A DNA stretch of 64,000 nucleotides from an uncultured Alphaproteobacteria bacterium (GCA_934276635.1 CAKQTH010000005.1:1-64000); one strand, 5' to 3'; counted from the stretch's first letter, positions 1 through 8,492 are shown. The notes: generated by a model not told the origin, from the letters alone. Numbers and translations: made by a program.

Positions 1-1
1 T

Positions 2-142
2 GCGGCATTTGATGTTGCAGGAGATAATAGAGACCATTATTCTTTGTCCGAATTAAAAACAAGTTCGACAACTATTGCGGCGGAAATTTGTAATTGTTCG
101 GATTCAGAAAATATTTGTACTGTTGGCTGGCGGTTTAAATAA
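2..142 (+). CDS. Pilin-like protein, C-terminal end only (partial)
   Basis: The frame starting at base 2 is open from the window edge and stops with TAA at 140-142, giving 46 residues. The tail has the pattern SLSELKTSSTTIAAEICNC followed by a second Cys and a final WRFK. This matches the C-termini of the pilin-like gene at 7805-8425 and of the broken copy at 57716-58328, so it is the end of another member of that family. The N-terminus, with the expected prepilin signal, lies outside the window. Function as a pilus or pseudopilus subunit is inferred from the paralogues, not from this fragment. Confidence 0.8.
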   Translation, partial: AAFDVAGDNRDHYSLSELKTSSTTIAAEICNCSDSENICTVGWRFK

Positions 143-225
143 TGTATAGAATTTGAAACAGATATATAAATTTTATTTGGTTATAAATGATAGAATAAAG
201 GAAGATAAATTCGCATCAAAAACAA

Positions 226-255
226 TAGGCTAGAATAGAATAAGCCGTCTTTTTT
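226..255 (+). terminator. Weak possible terminator after the partial pilin gene
   Basis: A short GGCT...AGCC stem with an AT loop is followed by a T run. The stem is only 4-5 bp, so this is weak. The rest of 143-423 holds no convincing gene. Confidence 0.3.
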
Positions 256-423
256 CATAAATACATTTTGTCGCATAATTTATATTATGTTGCATTAATT
301 TTTGCTATCATATTGATTTTCCGTATTTTTTTAGAAATTAATAAAATTTCAAACTTTAAGTGTTTGATATTCCAAAGTATTTAAGGAGCTTTGATTATGA
401 TAGACAATTTTCATTAAAAATAT

Positions 424-452
424 TTGACATGTAGCCCATTATCAATTATCCT
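424..452 (+). promoter_or_regulatory. Sigma70-type promoter of a candidate small RNA
   Basis: A perfect TTGACA at 424-429 is separated by 17 bp from TATCCT at 447-452. The -10 box lies in the left arm of a perfect 8-bp inverted repeat, TATCCTAA (447-454) with TTAGGATA (468-475), which could be an operator. No ORF of useful size follows before the terminator at 495-523. Confidence 0.5.
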
Positions 453-458
453 AAAATC

Positions 459-523
459 ACGAAAGGATTAGGATAGGATTTCCTTTAGAAAATTGATCGG
501 CACTCATAATACCGGTCTTTTTT
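459..523 (+). ncRNA. Candidate small RNA of about 65 nt
   Basis: A transcript starting about 7 bp after the -10 box at 447-452 would run into a hairpin with AAAGGA (462-467) paired to TCCTTT (481-486). It would then meet a terminator stem GATCGG (495-500) with CCGGTC (512-517) and six T (518-523). Promoter, two stems and terminator fit into 100 bp with no ORF. The 3' end abuts the convergent stop of yejF at 525, so the terminator may also serve yejF. I do not recognise an RNA family; alternatively the hairpin is only the shared terminator. Confidence 0.4.
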
Positions 524-524
524 G

Positions 525-2111
525 TTACGCAAGTATTGCGGCGTTTATCAAGGTTTTGGTGTAATCTTGTCCCGGCGTTTCAAATATCTGCGTTACGGTG
601 CCGCATTCAATGATTTTCCCGTCTTTCATAACGGCGACATTGTCAGAAATTGCGCGAATTGCTTTCATATCATGCGAAATAAATACATAAGTCAGGGCCT
701 TGTCTTTTTGCAATTTTTGCAACAATTCAACAACTTGCGCCTGTACCGTTACATCAAGCGCCGATGTCGGCTCATCGAGCAACAAAATTTTCGGCTCTAC
801 CACCAAAGCCCTGGCAATCGCTATTCTCTGCCGCTGGCCGCCCGAAAACTCATGCGGATATTTGTACAGGTCGTTTTCTGTCAGGCCAACTTCTTGCAAA
901 ATATCTATAACTTTTTGTTTTTTCTCGTTTTTATCCATATCAGGATAGTGGACATTAAGTCCTTCGGCAACAATCTGCAATATATTCATACGCGGATTCA
1001 AAGAGTTATACGGATCTTGAAATACTATTTGTATTTTTTTGCGCAATTCCTTTGAATCTGGGGCATATTTTTCCCCTCCAATCAAGACTTCTCCGGCATA
1101 TGGTCGAAGCTGCGCCAGCACAAGTCCCAAAGTTGTTTTTCCGGAGCCGGATTCGCCGACAATTCCCAGACATTCTCCGGAATTTACATCAATCGAAACA
1201 TTGTTTACGGCAATCAATTCATCAATGACTTTGCCGAAAAAATTCTTTTTCATAGGGAATTTTACGACGATGTTTTTTGCGGATAACGCAACATTGTTAG
1301 ACTTGCAAATTTTGTTTTTATTCAAAGGAATAAACGACTTAATTAATTTTTGGGTATAAGCGTTTTTCGGGTTTTCAAAAATTTGTCCGGTGTTGCCTTG
1401 TTCAACAATTTTTCCTTTGTACATCACACAAATTTTATCCGCGATTTTTTTGACCAGGCGCAAATCATGGCTGATAAAAATCACCGACATATTCAGCTTT
1501 TTCTGCAACTTCAGCAAAAGTTCCAAAATTTGTTCCTGAACGGTCACATCAAGCGCGGTTGTCGGCTCGTCGGCAATCAGAATTTTCGGATTGTTGGCAA
1601 TGGCCATTGCAATCATAACTCTCTGCCGCTGCCCGCCCGAAAGCTCAAACGGATATGATTTCAAACGGGCACGCGGATTTTTGATGCCGGTAATTTTCAA
1701 CAGCTTAAATGCTTGCGTCAGCGCCTTCTTTTTGCTGACTTTTTGGTGCAGAATTATCGTTTCGGCAATTTGATTTCCGATAGTATGCAAAGGGTTCAAA
1801 GAAGACATAGGCTCTTGAAAAACAAAAGAAATATCCCCGCCTCTGATTTTTTGCAACACATCTTCCGGAGCGTTTATCAATTCTGTCCCGTTATATTTTA
1901 TTGATGATTTTTCGCTGTGAAATGCGCGCGGATACGGCAATAATCCCAAAATCGACAGCGATGAAACCGATTTTCCGGAGCCGGATTCTCCGACAATCCC
2001 TAGGATTTCCCCCTCTTCCAAATTGAAAGAAATATTGTCAACCGCCAAAAAATCCATTCCGTCATTGCGGTGAAAGCCGAGCGATAAATTTTTAACTTCA
2101 AGCAGACTCAT
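525..2111 (-). CDS. yejF: Peptide ABC transporter, duplicated ATP-binding protein (YejF-like)
   Basis: This 528-residue protein carries two complete ABC ATPase domains in tandem. The first has Walker A GESGSGKS near residue 41 and signature LSGGQRQR near 157; the second has GESGSGKT near residue 318 and signature FSGGQRQR near 423. Each has a Walker B with DEPT. Fused double ATPases of this length are typical of YejF in the YejABEF oligopeptide/microcin C importer. It acts on the cytoplasmic face of the inner membrane. The start overlaps the stop of the permease gene yejE by 4 bp, so the two are translationally coupled. No yejA or yejB is in the window. The substrate is inferred from the family. 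Confidence 0.9.
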   Translation of the reverse strand: MSLLEVKNLSLGFHRNDGMDFLAVDNISFNLEEGEILGIVGESGSGKSVSSLSILGLLPYPRAFHSEKSSIKYNGTELINAPEDVLQKIRGGDISFVFQEPMSSLNPLHTIGNQIAETIILHQKVSKKKALTQAFKLLKITGIKNPRARLKSYPFELSGGQRQRVMIAMAIANNPKILIADEPTTALDVTVQEQILELLLKLQKKLNMSVIFISHDLRLVKKIADKICVMYKGKIVEQGNTGQIFENPKNAYTQKLIKSFIPLNKNKICKSNNVALSAKNIVVKFPMKKNFFGKVIDELIAVNNVSIDVNSGECLGIVGESGSGKTTLGLVLAQLRPYAGEVLIGGEKYAPDSKELRKKIQIVFQDPYNSLNPRMNILQIVAEGLNVHYPDMDKNEKKQKVIDILQEVGLTENDLYKYPHEFSGGQRQRIAIARALVVEPKILLLDEPTSALDVTVQAQVVELLQKLQKDKALTYVFISHDMKAIRAISDNVAVMKDGKIIECGTVTQIFETPGQDYTKTLINAAILA

Positions 2112-3133
2112 TGATTTTTCCTCGTGTCAAAAGCATCGCGAACCCCTTCCCCGATAAATATGAGCAAGGTCAGCAGCGTTGAAAGTACGAAAAATATGCT
2201 GATTCCTATCCACGGAGCCTGAAGATTGTCTTTTCCCTGCCGTACCAAATCGCCCAAAGAAGGATAGTCTTGCGACAGGCCGAGCCCCAGAAAATCAAGC
2301 GCGGTGAGAGAAACTATCGCCTCAGACAAAATAAAAGGAACAAATGTTATGGTTGCCACAAGCGCATTCGGCAGAATATGGCGGCGTATAATGGTAAAAT
2401 TGTCAACTCCGAGCGATTTTGCCGCCATCACATATTCAAAATTTCTGGCACGCAGAAACTCGGCTCTGACCATTCCGGTCAGGCTTGTCCAGCTGAAAAA
2501 CAGCAAGATGCAAAGCAAAGACCAAAAAGTCGGCAGAAAAATGCTGGCCACGATAATCAGAATAAACAACTGGGGCAAAGAATCCCATATTTCAATAACT
2601 CTTTGCGTTATAAGGTCTGTTTTTCCGCCAAAATAGCCTTGAACCGCACCGATAAAAACGCCGATAACCGAAGATATCATCGTCAGCAGAAAAGCAAAAA
2701 CAACCGACAACCTGATGCCGTATAAAATTCTTGCGACAATATCCCTGCCCTCGTCGTCTGTCCCGAGCCAGTGCCTTTTGCTCGGCGGAGTCGGCGTCGG
2801 TTTGTCGATTTCATAATCGATGGTGTTGAAAGAAAACTCAAGCGGAGGCATCAGCATCCAGCCGTTTTCGTTGATGTTTTTGACAATAAACGGGTCTTTA
2901 TAATTTGCCTCAGTAGGAAAATCTCCGCCGAAATCAGCATCGGTATAAGTTTTGAAAACCGGAAAGTAGAGTTCATTTTTATATCGCATAATCAACGGTT
3001 TGTCATTTGCAATCAGCTCCGAAAACAACGAGAGAACGAACACGCACAGAAAAATAATCAACGCGCCGAAAGCTCGTTTGTTTTTGCAAAACGCGTGAAT
3101 TTTTCCCGCAACGGCACGATTTTTAATCATCAT
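2108..3133 (-). CDS. yejE: Peptide ABC transporter permease (YejE-like)
   Basis: A 341-residue inner-membrane permease of the oligopeptide class. An N-terminal membrane segment (FGALIIFLCVFVLSLFSELI) is followed by a periplasmic region with the YejE-type stretch KRHWLGTDDEGRDIVARILYG. The BPD_transp_1 domain follows, with several hydrophobic helices and the EAIVSLTALDFLGLGL segment. I chose the start at 3133 (ATGATG; 3130 is equally possible) because longer starts run far into the upstream gene. It overlaps that gene by about 11 bp and yejF by 4 bp. In most genomes YejE pairs with the permease YejB; no yejB is visible, so the partner must be encoded elsewhere. Confidence 0.88.
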   Translation of the reverse strand: MMIKNRAVAGKIHAFCKNKRAFGALIIFLCVFVLSLFSELIANDKPLIMRYKNELYFPVFKTYTDADFGGDFPTEANYKDPFIVKNINENGWMLMPPLEFSFNTIDYEIDKPTPTPPSKRHWLGTDDEGRDIVARILYGIRLSVVFAFLLTMISSVIGVFIGAVQGYFGGKTDLITQRVIEIWDSLPQLFILIIVASIFLPTFWSLLCILLFFSWTSLTGMVRAEFLRARNFEYVMAAKSLGVDNFTIIRRHILPNALVATITFVPFILSEAIVSLTALDFLGLGLSQDYPSLGDLVRQGKDNLQAPWIGISIFFVLSTLLTLLIFIGEGVRDAFDTRKNQ

Positions 3134-5060
3134 CAAATTTGCCCTCTTCTTCATCGTCCGTATCGTCTGCGTAATTTTCAATTTCCGGCTCCGGCGCAGT
3201 GTTGTTTTTGCTGTTTTTCAGCCACTTTATATACCAGCGGTCAAACGCTTCGGCCGTATTATGCAAATATTCGTCAGAAAGATTGTTTTTGCTTAACTTG
3301 TTGAAAATCTCTCGTTTTATCGACATATGGACATTAAGCCCTTCCAAATCGCGGCACAAATTGTTGCCATACAAAAAGTTGTTTATGATATTTGTTGCCG
3401 GACAAATTTTCATATTTTCCGAATAATATTCGGCACTAGGCTCTTTGATTGCCATATTAATCAGTTGAGCCCCTGTAAAATGTTTGATAAACGGGGCGCT
3501 TTTGCCGTCAACATTTTCTTCAAAGCCTGAAATTCCCTGAATTATAACGGTCGTTTTGTCGGTCAGCCCGAGTATGCTCAGATTCTGCATAAATTCTTCA
3601 AGCTTGCCGAAAAGGCATTGTGTTTGCTTGAGGTACGCCGTCTTCTTTTTTGCCTCCTTGTTGTTTTTTACCCATGGCAAATCGACCAGGCTTATCCATT
3701 CGTTTTGCGGCTTTATGCGGCAGAATTCGTCATAAGTATACATATCTGACGGAATATCCATAAACACAAAATAGGCCTGATTTCCGCTGTCGTTTTGAAT
3801 ATCTTTCAAAAGTCTGTCCAATGTGCGGACGGAGCTGACAACATACAGGTTGCGGTAGTTTATCCCGACCAACGGAATTGAATCCGCATCGGAGAAAAAG
3901 CTGACGGTTTTGTATGCGCCGGCAAGATTATTAAAGATCCCGGTGCTGTCCAGCCATTCGGCAAACATAACTTTAGATTGCTTAAAACTGTTTGTTTTTT
4001 CGTCCCAAATTTTTATCGGTTTAGTGATTTTTTCAACGCATCGGTCGACATTTATTTTGTGCTTTTGGTGGCAGAGGTCAAATCCGTGCGATTTGTATGC
4101 CGAAATTTTGTATCCAGAGTTTTTGAATGTTTGGAACAAATCGTTTCTTTTCAAATAGATATATTCGTCTTTCAGGTTAAAGAATTTCCAATATTGATAC
4201 AAAAGTTTGGTCTTTAAGATATTATCCATCGGGTCGTTGTCGCGCTGTGTGTTCAGCAGGCTGACCATATTCAAAAACTGATTATTGTCGTCAACATAGG
4301 CGTTCGGATAGACCGTAAAATTGTTTTTAGCATAAAACGCATTAATAATATCCACGGTTTTTTGCGCGTCAGGAGTGTCTTTCCAGCTTTTTATGTATTG
4401 TGTTGATGAAGCGTTCGGCAAAAACAGATATACAACTTTCTGTCCATCTTTTTTATCGGCTTTTTCTTCCTGATTGTTATAGCTGACGAAAAACTCGTTT
4501 TTGTCGGTGTAGTGAGTAAGATCGTGCATTAAAATCCCGCAAAACAGCAAAAAGACCAAAAATGTGACGTATGCAACCTGTATTCTGTTATTTTTACTGA
4601 AAAAACAATAAGCTATAAGAGCAAATATCACAGCAGCAATACTATCGGAATAATGTCCCAAAATTCCGTCCGTTGCACCGAACCAACCGCCGATAAAGCC
4701 TTTATAATCAAATTGGGCAAACTGGTTATATAGCGCAAAAATGAAAAAATATACTATCGCCGCGACCAGAATATTTTGAATCATCAGCCTTTTTGCTATC
4801 AGCCCGAATATAAGCGCTGTCGCAAAAGCAAACAAAAGCAAAACATAAAACACTTCCGTCGCAATAATCCAGCCGTTGAACAAATTTATGTTTCCGGAGC
4901 CCGTAAACAGCAAAAAATCTATGGAAATCAGCAGAAAAAACACCATTGCGCGCAAAGATGTGTCAACAATCATCGGATTAATTTCAAACTTCTTTTTCAT
5001 CGGTTTTCTGATGATGTTGAATTTTTGCATAAATTTTTCTAATGAATATTTATCTATCAT
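3123..5060 (-). CDS. Inner-membrane protein with degenerate sulfatase-like periplasmic domain
   Basis: A 645-residue protein with about five hydrophobic segments in residues 30-180, then a large soluble domain and an acidic C-terminal tail. The strand VVYLFLPNASSTQYI near residue 210, FVFMDIPSDMYTYDEFC near 430 and TTVIIQGISGFE near 510 sit where alkaline-phosphatase-fold transferases (LtaS/OpgB/EptA class) have the nucleophile region and the metal-binding D-H motif. The usual catalytic Thr/Ser and Asp-His ligands are not recognisable, so it may be inactive or very divergent. The gene is the first of a run with yejE and yejF, overlapping yejE by about 11 bp. The fold call is an inference; I cannot name a function. 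Confidence 0.6.
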   Translation of the reverse strand: MIDKYSLEKFMQKFNIIRKPMKKKFEINPMIVDTSLRAMVFFLLISIDFLLFTGSGNINLFNGWIIATEVFYVLLLFAFATALIFGLIAKRLMIQNILVAAIVYFFIFALYNQFAQFDYKGFIGGWFGATDGILGHYSDSIAAVIFALIAYCFFSKNNRIQVAYVTFLVFLLFCGILMHDLTHYTDKNEFFVSYNNQEEKADKKDGQKVVYLFLPNASSTQYIKSWKDTPDAQKTVDIINAFYAKNNFTVYPNAYVDDNNQFLNMVSLLNTQRDNDPMDNILKTKLLYQYWKFFNLKDEYIYLKRNDLFQTFKNSGYKISAYKSHGFDLCHQKHKINVDRCVEKITKPIKIWDEKTNSFKQSKVMFAEWLDSTGIFNNLAGAYKTVSFFSDADSIPLVGINYRNLYVVSSVRTLDRLLKDIQNDSGNQAYFVFMDIPSDMYTYDEFCRIKPQNEWISLVDLPWVKNNKEAKKKTAYLKQTQCLFGKLEEFMQNLSILGLTDKTTVIIQGISGFEENVDGKSAPFIKHFTGAQLINMAIKEPSAEYYSENMKICPATNIINNFLYGNNLCRDLEGLNVHMSIKREIFNKLSKNNLSDEYLHNTAEAFDRWYIKWLKNSKNNTAPEPEIENYADDTDDEEEGKFDDD

Positions 5061-5112
5061 ATTGGCACTCCGAATTTGCTCAATTTTGCAAACAATAACC
5101 GCAGTTTAAAAC

Positions 5113-5147
5113 AAAAAACCTTGTACATAAAGCAGTACAAGGTTTTT
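5113..5147 (-). terminator. Rho-independent terminator of rpsD
   Basis: A perfect 8-bp stem CCTTGTAC (5119-5126) with GTACAAGG (5135-5142) is flanked by A on one side and T on the other, so it can work in both directions. It lies just after the rpsD stop. Confidence 0.85.
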
Positions 5148-5169
5148 ATCAACAGCGTTTTGATTTTTA

Positions 5170-5784
5170 TTATCTTGAGTAGAACTCGATAACCATATTC
5201 GGTTCCATCATGCACGGATAAGGAACATCATCAAACTTCGGTACAAATGTAAATTTTGCAGTCAGTTTTTTGTTGTCTACTTCAACATATGAAGGAACAT
5301 CGCGGGTTTGAGCTTCTACAGCGGCAATAACAACCGGAAGCTGTTTAGATTTTTCGCGAACTTCAACAACATCGCCGGCTTTCAAAGCATACGAAGGAAT
5401 GTTTACTTTTTTGCCGTTTACGGTAACATGTCCGTGGTTAACAAACTGACGGGCAGCGAACACGGTCGGAACAAATTTTGCTTTGTATACAATGTTATCC
5501 AAGCGAGACTCGAGCAAACCGATAAGGTTTTCGGCAGCATCACCTCTTCTGCGAATAGCTTCAGCATAATATTTAGCAAACTGTTTTTCCGAAATATTTC
5601 CGTAATATGTTTTCAATCTTTGTTTAGCATACAATTGAGCGCCATAGTCAGTAGTTTTCTTTCTTCTCTGACCGTGTTGACCAGGAGCATATTCTCTTTT
5701 TACATACGGGCTTTTCGGATCGCCCCAGATATTTGCGCCATAGCTGCGCGCTTTCTTTTTCTTTGTAGAAACAATACTTTTCAT
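5170..5784 (-). CDS. rpsD: 30S ribosomal protein S4
   Basis: A 204-residue protein of normal S4 length. It contains the N-terminal region with YAPGQHGQRRKKTTDYGAQL, the core EKQFAKYYAEA and the S4 RNA-binding domain around residues 92-155 (ESRLDNIVYKAKFVPTVFAA, then VNHGHVTVNGKKVNIPSY). S4 binds 16S rRNA and starts 30S assembly; in many bacteria it also represses its own operon. Here it is transcribed alone, followed by a strong terminator, outside the alpha operon that often carries it. The N-terminus is of the zinc-free type, lacking the CxxC pairs of some S4 proteins. Confidence 0.97.
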   Translation of the reverse strand: MKSIVSTKKKKARSYGANIWGDPKSPYVKREYAPGQHGQRRKKTTDYGAQLYAKQRLKTYYGNISEKQFAKYYAEAIRRRGDAAENLIGLLESRLDNIVYKAKFVPTVFAARQFVNHGHVTVNGKKVNIPSYALKAGDVVEVREKSKQLPVVIAAVEAQTRDVPSYVEVDNKKLTAKFTFVPKFDDVPYPCMMEPNMVIEFYSR

Positions 5785-5981
5785 AAGTTTATCCTTAATT
5801 TTTGTTGATACATTATTGTCCTGATAGTCTTACCCGAAATGGCAAGACGGGGTAATATTTCAACCCACATCCTCAGAAGTGAGCGCAGGATATAATAAAA
5901 ATTGAATAATTTCAAGCACAATTTTAAATAATGCTGGAAATATTTTTTTTTGCGGATAAAATGAGGCTCAGGGAGAGAGAT

Positions 5982-7724
5982 ATGTCGTATGATTTGATGT
6001 TTCAAAACGCACTGAAACTGCACCAAAGCGGAAATTTTGCCGAGGCCGAACAACTGTATCGCCAGATATTGGAAGCCGTGCCGGAGCAGCCCGATGTACT
6101 CAACCTTTTGGGTATGATCGCACAAGAAAAAAATGCGCACAATCAGGCTGTTGAGCTGTTTTATCGGGCATCAAAACAACGACCGGACAATCCGTTTTAT
6201 CACTTCAATCAAGGGTTTTCTCTTTTACAGACCAAAAAATTGTCGGAGGCGGAATTTGAATTTTCAAAAGCCTTAGAGCTGCAGCCGGATATGAAAGAGG
6301 CCGTATATTTTTCGGGACTGACCGCCGAGCAAAAAGGAGAAACGCAAAAAGCGGCCGATTTATATGAACGGGCTTTGGCTTTGAATCCGCAATATGTGGA
6401 GCCGAAACTTGCCTTGTGTTTGCTGAACGGCGGCCTTGATGAGCTTAATTTGCTTGATGAACAAATATGCGATAACTATATGATAAAATATAATATTGCA
6501 AAAAAATATTTTGATGCTGAAAATTTTGATAAGGCACTTTTATATGCCGACAAAGCGGCAAAACTTGCTCCCGAAAATGAGGATATTTCACTGCTTTTGG
6601 GGCTGATTTATTTGCAACAAAAATCGGTTTCAGATGCTGAAAATATGTTTGAAAAGACGCTCGAGATTAATCCGGAAAACCTCCCTGCCCTGATTAATCT
6701 GGCCAATATTTCAGCCGAAGCGAATGATGCTGAAACGGCAGAAAAGCTGTATCGCCGCGCACTTGATATAAACCCGAAAGATTTTGATGCGCATCTGAAT
6801 TTGGCAAATATGTTGTATAATTGCAACCGCAAAGCCGAGGCTATGGATGAATATCGGGCAGCGGTGCTGGTTGAACCAGAGAATCCAGCGGTTCTGCGCA
6901 ATTTGGGCATTGTTTTGAAAGAGCAAAATGAATATGAAGAGGCTCTCGGACTATTTTTTTCAGCCTTAAATAAGATTCCGAATGATAAACAGTTGGCAAT
7001 AAACATTGCTGAAACAATCACTTTGCTGGCAAAAAACGACAAAGACACCGCGCTGAAAATTGCCAAAAACTGGCTGAAATATACGCCGGAAAATCCGGTT
7101 GCAAAACACACATCAGCAGCTCTGAACGGCAAAAATATCGATGATAATCATGAATATAGCGAAATTTTGTTCGATGCTTTTGCCGACAATTATGATGATG
7201 TTTTACAAAGAATCGACTATCGGTTGGCAGATAAAATTGCCGAAATTATCCAAAATATCGACGGCAAAATTGCTGATTTGGGGTGCGGTTCGGGGCTTGT
7301 CGGCGCAGCGCTCAAAGCGAATGACAAAAGGACGCTGATTGGGGTTGATATCTCGTCTGAGATGCTGAAAAAAGCAGAAAAAACAGGAAAATATGACAAG
7401 CTTATAAAGTCTGATATCATCGAATTTTTAAGGCAAAAGCCAGAGGCGGATTTGTTGGTTGCGGCCGATGTGCTGTGTTATATCGGAGATTTGGAGCCGT
7501 TTCTGGCCGCGGCGGAAAAGTATAAAATGTGTTTTTCGGTTGAAGACCTGCCCGATCGCGACGGATATGTTATGCAACCGTCCGGCCGTTATGCTCACTC
7601 GCAAAAATATATAGAAAATTTATTGAAAAAACATAATATTACAAACTTTAGCTCATTTACAACATTAATCCGCAAAGAAGATGAAAAAGATATCATCGGC
7701 CGCATATTCTGCATTGGATTTTAA
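5982..7724 (+). CDS. TPR-repeat protein fused to a class I SAM methyltransferase
   Basis: A 580-residue protein. Residues 1-380 are tandem tetratricopeptide repeats (for example LLNLGMIAQEKN-type helices and repeated NP motifs). Residues 395-580 form a SAM-dependent methyltransferase domain with motif I IADLGCGSGLVG near 435 and GVDISSEML near 462. The C-terminus holds the conserved-looking SGRYAHSQKYI. The start at 5982 is preceded by GGGAGAGA; longer in-frame starts at 5931 and 5961 exist. It is divergent from rpsD. A shorter protein of the same design is encoded at 43341-44549, sharing SGR(Y/F)xHS. The methyl acceptor is unknown; TPRs suggest a protein or peptidic partner. Confidence 0.85.
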   Translation: MSYDLMFQNALKLHQSGNFAEAEQLYRQILEAVPEQPDVLNLLGMIAQEKNAHNQAVELFYRASKQRPDNPFYHFNQGFSLLQTKKLSEAEFEFSKALELQPDMKEAVYFSGLTAEQKGETQKAADLYERALALNPQYVEPKLALCLLNGGLDELNLLDEQICDNYMIKYNIAKKYFDAENFDKALLYADKAAKLAPENEDISLLLGLIYLQQKSVSDAENMFEKTLEINPENLPALINLANISAEANDAETAEKLYRRALDINPKDFDAHLNLANMLYNCNRKAEAMDEYRAAVLVEPENPAVLRNLGIVLKEQNEYEEALGLFFSALNKIPNDKQLAINIAETITLLAKNDKDTALKIAKNWLKYTPENPVAKHTSAALNGKNIDDNHEYSEILFDAFADNYDDVLQRIDYRLADKIAEIIQNIDGKIADLGCGSGLVGAALKANDKRTLIGVDISSEMLKKAEKTGKYDKLIKSDIIEFLRQKPEADLLVAADVLCYIGDLEPFLAAAEKYKMCFSVEDLPDRDGYVMQPSGRYAHSQKYIENLLKKHNITNFSSFTTLIRKEDEKDIIGRIFCIGF

Positions 7725-7744
7725 TTTTATATCATAAATAATTC

Positions 7745-7771
7745 TTGACAACTGCCGGGGGGGGGTAAAAT
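7745..7771 (+). promoter_or_regulatory. Poly-G promoter, probably phase variable
   Basis: TTGACA at 7745-7750 and TAAAAT at 7766-7771 flank a 15-bp spacer that ends in nine consecutive G (7757-7765). The expected transcription start is about 7778, giving a short leader with AAGGAT before the ATG at 7805. The same arrangement precedes two other copies of this gene family with 8 and 7 G. Slippage in the G run would change the -35/-10 spacing, which is the known mode of phase variation for promoters such as Neisseria porA. Confidence 0.75.
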
Positions 7772-7804
7772 GCCCTCAGATTAAATTTTATAAGGATTAT
7801 TAAG

Positions 7805-8425
7805 ATGAAAAAATACAGTTCAAACCAAAGCGGCCGGTCGATGATTGAGATGCTTGGCGTGCTCGCCATTGTCGGGGTTCTGTCGGTTGCAGGTATCGCC
7901 GGTTATTCCAAAGCTATGGCAAAATATAAAACAAACAAGCTGATTGACCAAGTATCCACCGTGGCGGCAAATGTCCGCACAACTTTCGCGGCACAGAGTA
8001 ACTATAAGGGATTATATACTGAAGAAGCGTATTCTTTGGGGATATTTCCCGAAGAAGTTTCAAAAGGATGTTCCGATAGCGTCTACAATAATGGTGATAA
8101 TTGCCTGAAAAATGCTTTTGGCGGAGTTTGGGAAGTTCGTACAGATGATGCCATTAATGACGATTGGTCATATTTTGAAATCGGCGTTGACGGCTTATCT
8201 AAAGACGCCTGCTCCGCTCTGGTTATGGCCGATTGGGGTCCGGCATCTGCCGTAAAAGGGTTAGTCAAAACTTCGGCAGGACAAGATTTGCTTAGCATTG
8301 TAGGAGAATCTTTAGATATATTTGAGCCAATAGAATTGAAAAATAATACAGTTACAATAAGTTCTGATATTTGTAATTGTTCAAGCACTGAAAACAATTG
8401 CGTTGTTGTGTGGAGATTTCAGTAA
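7805..8425 (+). CDS. Type IV pilin-like protein with prepilin signal
   Basis: A 206-residue protein. The N-terminus has a short basic leader, then GRSMIEMLGVLAIVGVLSVA, a type IV prepilin-like cleavage and membrane region with Glu at about residue 15. After a conserved helix to about residue 65 the protein becomes a variable globular domain with Cys residues (KGCS, NCLKNAFGG, DACSALV) and the C-terminal CNCSS...VVWRFQ. Cleavage would give a pilin or pseudopilin anchored in the inner membrane or assembled into a filament. No prepilin peptidase or assembly ATPase is nearby, so the machinery is elsewhere. Paralogues are at 2-142, 31314-31904 and, broken, 57716-58328. It is expressed from the poly-G promoter at 7745. 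Confidence 0.85.
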   Translation: MKKYSSNQSGRSMIEMLGVLAIVGVLSVAGIAGYSKAMAKYKTNKLIDQVSTVAANVRTTFAAQSNYKGLYTEEAYSLGIFPEEVSKGCSDSVYNNGDNCLKNAFGGVWEVRTDDAINDDWSYFEIGVDGLSKDACSALVMADWGPASAVKGLVKTSAGQDLLSIVGESLDIFEPIELKNNTVTISSDICNCSSTENNCVVVWRFQ

Positions 8426-8450
8426 CTTTTTGTGCATTGAAAAATAAAGA

Positions 8451-8484
8451 AAACCGGCAGGTTTTGTGCCCGCCGGTTTCTTTC
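8451..8484. terminator. Bidirectional terminator between convergent genes
   Basis: AAACCGGC (8451-8458) pairs with GCCGGTTT (8472-8479). T-rich tracts follow on both sides, best on the minus strand. It would end both the pilin-like gene and the three-gene cassette to the right. Confidence 0.75.
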
Positions 8485-8492
8485 AAAATAAT

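Noticed and set aside
383..417. A 6-codon ORF with AAGGAG before its ATG (397-417)
   Set aside because: Too short, outside the candidate small RNA and without conserved context; likely chance.
3123..5060. YejB permease
   Set aside because: The protein has a large soluble sulfatase-like domain and no binding-protein-dependent permease motif.
5830..5855. TTACCC/GGGTAA inverted repeat upstream of rpsD
   Set aside because: Only 6 bp with no T run; too weak to call an S4 control site.
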